Assembly: GCA_002700865.1 (NCBI GenBank)
Contig: PAFB01000113.1
Location: forward strand, 1-10,184
DNA: 10,184 nt
Reading direction: 5' to 3'
From: Rhodospirillaceae bacterium
GTDB lineage: Bacteria > Pseudomonadota > Alphaproteobacteria > UBA7985
Shown here piece after piece: positions 5,939 to 10,184 of this stretch; positions within the stretch are counted from its first letter, which is position 1, and each line of letters starts with the position of its first letter. A program made the translations under genes and the position numbers. The notes beneath the pieces were generated by a model. The model made no database searches. It was not told the DNA's origin and saw only the letters and a program-made list of their open reading frames with translations.

Positions 5939-7054
5939 TCAGGCTCGAACGAGGTTCAGCAGGGTTTCTGCTGCTAATCTGGCGGGGCTTTGCTGCTCTG
6001 GCAAGGCCAGCCGCGACAGCGCAGCGCTTTGGGCCTGCACTTGCACATTCCGCCGTTCCGGATCGCTCAACAGTGCGTAGACAGCCTCGGCCAGTTCATC
6101 GGGTTGCGCCTGATCCTGCATCCTTTCAGGCATGACTTCACGCTCGGCTAGGATATTGATCAGGCTCAGATGCGGCAAAGAAGTCTGACGCATGATCCGC
6201 CGGTAGGTCATGGGCGAAAGGCGATAGGTGATGACACCCGCGACTTCAGCCTGCGCCAGCTCCAGCGCCACCGTCCCAGATGCCGCCAGCGCGGTCCCTG
6301 CCTGACCAAAGGCGGCCAGCTTGTCCTCCTCGCGGAAATGAAACTCTATGGGGGTCGGCCAGCGGCCCATTTCTGCTGTGACGAAAGCCCGAGTGGTTGC
6401 CACAGTCGGCACGATACAGCGTAGGCCCGGCAGGCGTGGCGCCAAACGCTGCACGACCTCCCTGAACAGCGGCACCATGCGCCGCGCTTCTGTCATCCGA
6501 CTTCCCGGCAACAGCAACAGAGCGTTGGGGTCCTTAGTCCCCCCGGCGGCGGCTCGGGAGAGAATAGGATGGCCGACAAACGTCGCCGGCAGGTCATGCG
6601 CCTCAAAATAAGGCGGCTCAAAGGGAAACAAACACAAGACATGGTCAAGAAACCGGGCAATTTTCGCTGCCCTCTCCGGCTTCCAAGCCCAGACCGTCGG
6701 CGCAACCAAATGCACCAGTTTCCCCTGAAACCCACGCTGTCGCAGCGTCTGAGCAATGCGCAAAGTCAGATCGGGCGCATCAACGGTCAGTACCATGTCT
6801 GGCTGTTCGGCGAGTAGCCAGCGGGTTATTTGCTCGATACGGAGCAACAGCCGTGGCAGGTGCGGAAGAACCTCTACGATGCCATTGACCGAGAATTCGC
6901 TGAGGGGAAACCGGCTCTGCAAACCGTTTCGCGCCAAATGCTCGCCACCTATGCCAAGCAGGGTCAAGTCCGGCACCTGCGCTTGCACGGCATCCAGTAC
7001 GGAATGAGCCAGAAGATCGCCCGATGGCTCCCCTGTGATCACAGCCATTTTCAT
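5939..7054 (-). CDS. lpxB: Lipid-A-disaccharide synthase
   Basis: Membrane-associated GT19 glycosyltransferase that joins UDP-2,3-diacylglucosamine and lipid X into the beta-1,6 disaccharide 1-phosphate of lipid A, releasing UDP. The 371 residues are the usual length. Motifs in order: GEPSGD (8-13), DAPD (92-95), PTVWAWKP (119-126), FPFEPPYF (143-150), VGHP (160-163), LLPGSR (181-186) and ASGTVALELA in the C-terminal nucleotide-binding half. ATG 7054 overlaps the lpxI stop as ATGA (7051-7054), a mark of translational coupling. A GGGGGA lies five bases upstream, which favours this ATG over a second one two codons later. The product of LpxI just upstream is one of its two substrates. Confidence 0.96.
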   Translation of the reverse strand: MKMAVITGEPSGDLLAHSVLDAVQAQVPDLTLLGIGGEHLARNGLQSRFPLSEFSVNGIVEVLPHLPRLLLRIEQITRWLLAEQPDMVLTVDAPDLTLRIAQTLRQRGFQGKLVHLVAPTVWAWKPERAAKIARFLDHVLCLFPFEPPYFEAHDLPATFVGHPILSRAAAGGTKDPNALLLLPGSRMTEARRMVPLFREVVQRLAPRLPGLRCIVPTVATTRAFVTAEMGRWPTPIEFHFREEDKLAAFGQAGTALAASGTVALELAQAEVAGVITYRLSPMTYRRIMRQTSLPHLSLINILAEREVMPERMQDQAQPDELAEAVYALLSDPERRNVQVQAQSAALSRLALPEQQSPARLAAETLLNLVRA

Positions 7055-7788
7055 GGCATTCCCCCGACCCCGACGACGGACAAACCCGCTTGTCGGGCGA
7101 GACGTAAGGATGCGTCGAGATCGAGCGCCAGGGTTCGCTCAGCCTCAAAAACCAGCCCGGAAAGGCCGCATTCGATCGCCAGTTGCACAGTATCCCTGCC
7201 CCATGCCGGCATATCGACACGCAAATCCTGTTGCGGCTTTGCTGCTTTGAACAGGGTTTTGGGAGACGCCTGATTGTGTCCAGCACGGCGGATCAAAGCG
7301 TCGGTGCCAGCGGCATCCTCTTCGAGCCAAAGGTCATGGCCGCAGCGGATCACCGCTTGGCCGAGGTCGCGTAAGCCAAGATTACGGGCGCGGTCCAGAC
7401 CTGTTGCGGCATCCAAAACGCCCTCCCCGGACAGCAGGCCCATCGGCGTCCGCAACGAGGGCAACAACTCGGACGCACCAATAACAGCCAAGCCTTGCTC
7501 ACCCAAATAAGCGACCAGCGCGTCGAGCAACTGACCGTCGCCAGCGCCCGCGCCTGCTCTGCGCGCCACCCAAAGCCCGCCGGCGTCCAGATCCTTGAAG
7601 CGCCCGCGGTCCACGGAGCCTGCCAAACAGAAACTGTCGCAACCGGTCGCGATTAAAGCCTCGGCAAGCGCCTGAACAGCGCCCAGAGAATGCGGCCAGG
7701 TGTCCAGCTCTAAGCAGTGGTGGAAGGCGATTGCTTCGCGCAAGATGGCAGGCAAGCGGCCCCTACCAGCGAGCAGCGCGACCTTCAC
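7051..7788 (-). CDS. lpxI: UDP-2,3-diacylglucosamine pyrophosphatase LpxI
   Basis: Cleaves UDP-2,3-diacylglucosamine to lipid X and UMP, the step done by LpxH in enterobacteria and by the unrelated LpxI (formerly DUF1009) in most alphaproteobacteria. Visible family features are the N-terminal GRGRLP (8-13, usually GGGxLP), CLAGSVDR (54-61), VIGASELLP (102-110), DLGQAVI (141-147), GTDALIRRAG (161-170) and the strongly conserved KAAKPQQDLRVDMP block (181-194). It ends in LSVVGVGG. At 245 residues it is shorter than the roughly 270-285 usual; the shortage seems to lie in the N-terminal domain between the first loop and the first conserved helix. Ala160 sits where EGTDA usually has Glu. The start is GTG at 7788, with GAGG eight bases upstream overlapping the lpxA stop; the gap to lpxA is 11 bases. 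The assignment is firm from both motifs and position. Confidence 0.92.
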   Translation of the reverse strand: MKVALLAGRGRLPAILREAIAFHHCLELDTWPHSLGAVQALAEALIATGCDSFCLAGSVDRGRFKDLDAGGLWVARRAGAGAGDGQLLDALVAYLGEQGLAVIGASELLPSLRTPMGLLSGEGVLDAATGLDRARNLGLRDLGQAVIRCGHDLWLEEDAAGTDALIRRAGHNQASPKTLFKAAKPQQDLRVDMPAWGRDTVQLAIECGLSGLVFEAERTLALDLDASLRLARQAGLSVVGVGGMP

Positions 7789-7799
7789 CGACCTGACCT

Positions 7800-8603
7800 C
7801 TATTCCAGCGGGCCGGTAAAGCCCCGACCCTGAGTAGCTTTGGTGATGAAATGCAGAACTTCGTTTGCCGGTCCCCTTTTCGGGAAATCCTGCGCAATGT
7901 CGTCAAGGCGTCCCTCGACTGTCCCCGGTTCTGCAAACAGAGTATCGAGCGCGTCGCGTAGCTGGTTGATGGCTTCGCGTTCAAATCCGTGCCGCTTTAA
8001 CCCAACCAGATTGAGACCCGCCAAATGCGCGCGCGGTCCGGCGACAGTCGTGTAGGGCAAGACGTCTTGAACCACCATTGAATGCGCGCCAACCATGGCG
8101 TGTCGGCCAATTCGGCAGAATTGATGAACACCGGACAAGCCGCCGATGATTGCGTGGTCTTCAACGGTCACATGGCCAGCAAGATCGACGTGGTTCACAA
8201 GGATGATGTCGTTGCCCAACTGGCAATCGTGCGCGACGTGACAGCCAATCATAAACAAACCACGTTCCCCAACCCGCGTTACGCCACCGCCGCCAGCCGT
8301 GCCCGGATGCATGGTGACATATTCGCGGATGATGTTTCGGGAGCCTATGATCAGTTGTGACTGTTCACCGGCAAATTTCTTATCCTGCGGGGCAGCGCCA
8401 AGGCAGGCAAAGGGATAGACCTCACAGCCCTCGCCCAGGCTTGTTTGGCCTTGAATGACCACGTGGGAATGGAGCCTGCACCCGTCCCGCAGCACCACGC
8501 CCGAACCGATATGGCAAAACGGGCCAATAGAAACGTCCTGCCCCAGCTGCGCACCATCATCGATAACCGCAGAAGGGTGTATGCCGGGGATAGGAGCGAT
8601 CAC
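7800..8603 (-). CDS. lpxA: Acyl-[ACP]-UDP-N-acetylglucosamine O-acyltransferase
   Basis: First committed enzyme of lipid A synthesis: it moves a 3-hydroxyacyl chain from ACP to the 3-OH of UDP-GlcNAc. The 267 residues start with a left-handed beta-helix of hexapeptide repeats and end in a helical domain (from about 195). It aligns with E. coli LpxA without gaps through at least residue 190, which places the catalytic base at His125 (CHVAHDCQLGN) with His122, His144 and His160 all kept. The acyl-chain ruler position 173, Gly in E. coli (C14) and Met in Pseudomonas (C10), is Ala here; neighbours 174 and 176 are His and Met. The start is GTG at 8603, overlapping the fabZ stop as GTGA (8600-8603), so translation is probably coupled. 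No strong ribosome binding site is seen. Confidence 0.97.
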   Translation of the reverse strand: MIAPIPGIHPSAVIDDGAQLGQDVSIGPFCHIGSGVVLRDGCRLHSHVVIQGQTSLGEGCEVYPFACLGAAPQDKKFAGEQSQLIIGSRNIIREYVTMHPGTAGGGGVTRVGERGLFMIGCHVAHDCQLGNDIILVNHVDLAGHVTVEDHAIIGGLSGVHQFCRIGRHAMVGAHSMVVQDVLPYTTVAGPRAHLAGLNLVGLKRHGFEREAINQLRDALDTLFAEPGTVEGRLDDIAQDFPKRGPANEVLHFITKATQGRGFTGPLE

Positions 8604-9115
8604 TCTGAACCGTCGTCTTCGATACCCATGGCAACGAATTCCGCCTCAGAGATCCGGTCGCCGTTGACGTAGCACTCGCCACGGAAAGTGTAGATCAGGC
8701 CCCGGTTCTTAACCACGTGAACGTGCATTTCCAGCATGCAACCGGGTGTGACCGGCTTGCGGAACTTGGTCTTGTCCATGGACATGAAATAGACGCCCTT
8801 GAGCTTTCGATCATCGCTGTCGTCCAGTGACCCGAGAATCATCAGCCCGGCTGTTTGCGCCATGGCTTCGATCTGCAGGACGCCAGGCATGACGGGCATT
8901 TTGGGAAAGTGGCCTTGGAAGTACTCTTCGTTGTAGGTGATGCCCTTGTAGCCGATTGCCGACCGGCGCGACGGCCGGCTCCACTCGACCCGGTCCACCA
9001 GCAAGAATGGGTAACGGTGAGGTAGCAGCGCCATGATGTCATTGATATCGAGCGTTGGCCTTTCGCCTTCTGGAAGCAAAGGCTCGTCGAGAATATTCGC
9101 CATGTGTTTTTTCAC
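8600..9115 (-). CDS. fabZ: 3-hydroxyacyl-[ACP] dehydratase
   Basis: Dehydrates 3-hydroxyacyl-ACP to the trans-2-enoyl form in type II fatty acid synthesis. It competes with LpxA and LpxD for the same hydroxyacyl substrates, which explains its place among the lpx genes. The hot-dog fold is shown by IMALLPHRYPFLLVDRV (27-43), GHFPKMPVMPGVLQIEAMAQ (68-87) with catalytic His69 and Glu83, and FRKPVTPGC further on. Its length (171 or 167) is slightly above the family norm because of a variable N terminus. The start is uncertain: GTG 9115 has AGGA only two bases away, and ATG 9103 (protein MANILDEP) has it 14 bases away. Either way translation begins just after the lpxD stop (TAG, 9120-9122), whose last bases form part of the AGGA. 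A FabA identity is excluded by length and motif. Confidence 0.95.
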   Translation of the reverse strand: MKKHMANILDEPLLPEGERPTLDINDIMALLPHRYPFLLVDRVEWSRPSRRSAIGYKGITYNEEYFQGHFPKMPVMPGVLQIEAMAQTAGLMILGSLDDSDDRKLKGVYFMSMDKTKFRKPVTPGCMLEMHVHVVKNRGLIYTFRGECYVNGDRISEAEFVAMGIEDDGSE

Positions 9116-9119
9116 TTTC

Positions 9120-10178
9120 CTAGCGCGAGGTGTCGTTGCCGCCTTGTCGATCCTTGCGGCGCTTTGTCGCTTCTTCGCGAAGATACAACCGGTGATCGCG
9201 AGCGGGAACCCCTCGCAAGATACTTCCAGCCGGACAGGACTTGGTCACGCTGGAGCAAGCATGAACCTGACTGCCTGCGCCAAGGGTCAAGTGTCCCAGA
9301 ACGGCACAGCATCCGCCAATGAGCACGCCATCTTCCAACAGCGCGGTACCTGCGATGGCCGTATGACCGGCAATCACACAACCCCGACCCATGCGGACAT
9401 TGTGGGCGATTTGGCAATGGTTATCAATCACGCTGCCAGAGCCAATCACCGTATCCGGACCGGCACCGCGGTCGATGGCCGTATTTGCCCCGATTTCCAC
9501 TTGATCCCCGATCAATACCCGACCGAGTTGGGGAATGCGCTGATGCTGCAAAGCGGGTGAATGATCCATGGCCCAGCCAAAGCCACCCTGCCCAATCCGG
9601 GCGCCAGCTTTGATGTAGACCCCGTTCCCGATGAGCGCGTGTGAAACCGTACAGTGCCCTTCCAGACTGCAGTCCTCGCCGATCACCACGCCAGCCTCGA
9701 TCAGACAATGCCCACCGATAACGCTGCCCGCGCCGATTGAAACACCTTCCCCAACGCTGACAAAGGGGCCAATCACCACGCCGGGGCCCAGCGTCGCGCT
9801 GTCGTGGACAACGGCGGATGGATGTACCCGTGTCTGCCCACGCGGGCTGTGAACAGGATGGAACAGGCTCGCGATCTGGCCGTAAGCGCGGTAGGGATCA
9901 GGGACAACAAGCGCGATAGCAGACTTTGGAACCGCAGCGACGTCATCCGCCTGCACCAGGACCGCCCCAGCCCGCGTCTGCGCCATTGCATCCCGATAGC
10001 GGCGGTTGTGATAAAAGCTCAGCTGATCCGGCTCTGCCATGTCGAGGGCAGCGACGCCTGTGAAGGTCTGCCCGACCGGGTAAACCTTCTCCTCCCACCG
10101 CTCATCCAAGCCAAGCGCCAAAAGCAAACGGCCAAGCGTGAAGGGCCCGGCCGTTTTGAAGAAGCGTGAGTCGGCCAA
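9120..10178 (-). CDS. lpxD: UDP-3-O-(3-hydroxyacyl)glucosamine N-acyltransferase
   Basis: Adds the second, N-linked 3-hydroxyacyl chain to UDP-3-O-acylglucosamine, after LpxC deacetylation. Domains in order: an N-terminal uridine-binding domain (about 1-105, with FTLGRLL and LSFYHNRRY), a left-handed beta-helix of hexapeptide repeats (about 115-310) and a short charged C-terminal tail. The catalytic His259 lies in NHCQIAHNV, and GGFGWAMD (198-205) and AIDRGAGPDTVIG are typical LpxD stretches. The 352 residues are full length. The start is TTG at 10178: the frame is closed by TGA at 10182-10184, one codon further upstream, and the resulting MADSRFF start fits LpxD. That TGA may be the end of an upstream gene, but too little remains to say. 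It is the first gene in the visible lpx unit; any promoter lies outside the window. Confidence 0.96.
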   Translation of the reverse strand: MADSRFFKTAGPFTLGRLLLALGLDERWEEKVYPVGQTFTGVAALDMAEPDQLSFYHNRRYRDAMAQTRAGAVLVQADDVAAVPKSAIALVVPDPYRAYGQIASLFHPVHSPRGQTRVHPSAVVHDSATLGPGVVIGPFVSVGEGVSIGAGSVIGGHCLIEAGVVIGEDCSLEGHCTVSHALIGNGVYIKAGARIGQGGFGWAMDHSPALQHQRIPQLGRVLIGDQVEIGANTAIDRGAGPDTVIGSGSVIDNHCQIAHNVRMGRGCVIAGHTAIAGTALLEDGVLIGGCCAVLGHLTLGAGSQVHACSSVTKSCPAGSILRGVPARDHRLYLREEATKRRKDRQGGNDTSR

Positions 10179-10184
10179 AGATCA

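Noticed and set aside
6780..7286. A 168-codon open frame on the - strand spanning the lpxI/lpxB junction in another frame
   Set aside because: Its translation (many Arg, Ser, Cys) matches no family I know and it overlaps two certain genes throughout.
9033..9560. A 175-codon open frame on the + strand across fabZ and lpxD
   Set aside because: It is antisense to two unmistakable genes and shows no motif of its own.

Overview
The window is an ordinary, densely packed stretch of a moderately GC-rich alphaproteobacterial chromosome. Three things point to that group: LpxI rather than LpxH in the lipid A cluster, a DinB with an N-terminal CxxC/CxxC extension, and a PleD-type diguanylate cyclase close to rpmG and dinB. 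I cannot assign a genus. There are eleven protein genes (one cut by the left edge). I saw no RNA genes, mobile elements, CRISPR arrays or tracts of foreign-looking composition.

Left part (1-2321, + strand): the 3' end of rnr (RNase R), a short gap with a strong hairpin, a lipoprotein-type S41 C-terminal processing peptidase, and rpmG (ribosomal protein L33). rpmG ends at an intrinsic terminator that lies inside the 3' end of the next, convergent gene.

Middle (2342-4909): a PleD-like REC-REC-GGDEF protein on the - strand diverges from dinB (DNA polymerase IV, + strand) across about 60 bp. The cyclase keeps its GGDEF active site and RxxD inhibitory site, but its receiver domains have lost the phosphorylation residues.

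Right part (4948-10178, - strand): one tight unit read lpxD, fabZ, lpxA, lpxI, lpxB, then a YheT-like alpha/beta hydrolase. Junctions are 4-base stop/start overlaps or gaps of 4-11 bases. LpxA O-acylates UDP-GlcNAc, LpxD N-acylates the deacetylated product, LpxI cleaves the UDP-diacylglucosamine pyrophosphate and LpxB condenses the disaccharide. FabZ works at the branch where 3-hydroxyacyl-ACP goes either to lipid A or to phospholipid. LpxC, LpxK and KdtA are not in the window.

I did not find a previously undescribed system. The points most worth a second look are the terminator overlapping the cyclase gene, the dead receivers on an otherwise intact PleD, Ala at the LpxA acyl-ruler position, the S41 peptidase being a predicted lipoprotein with a C-terminal cysteine pair, and the hydrolase at the end of the lpx unit.
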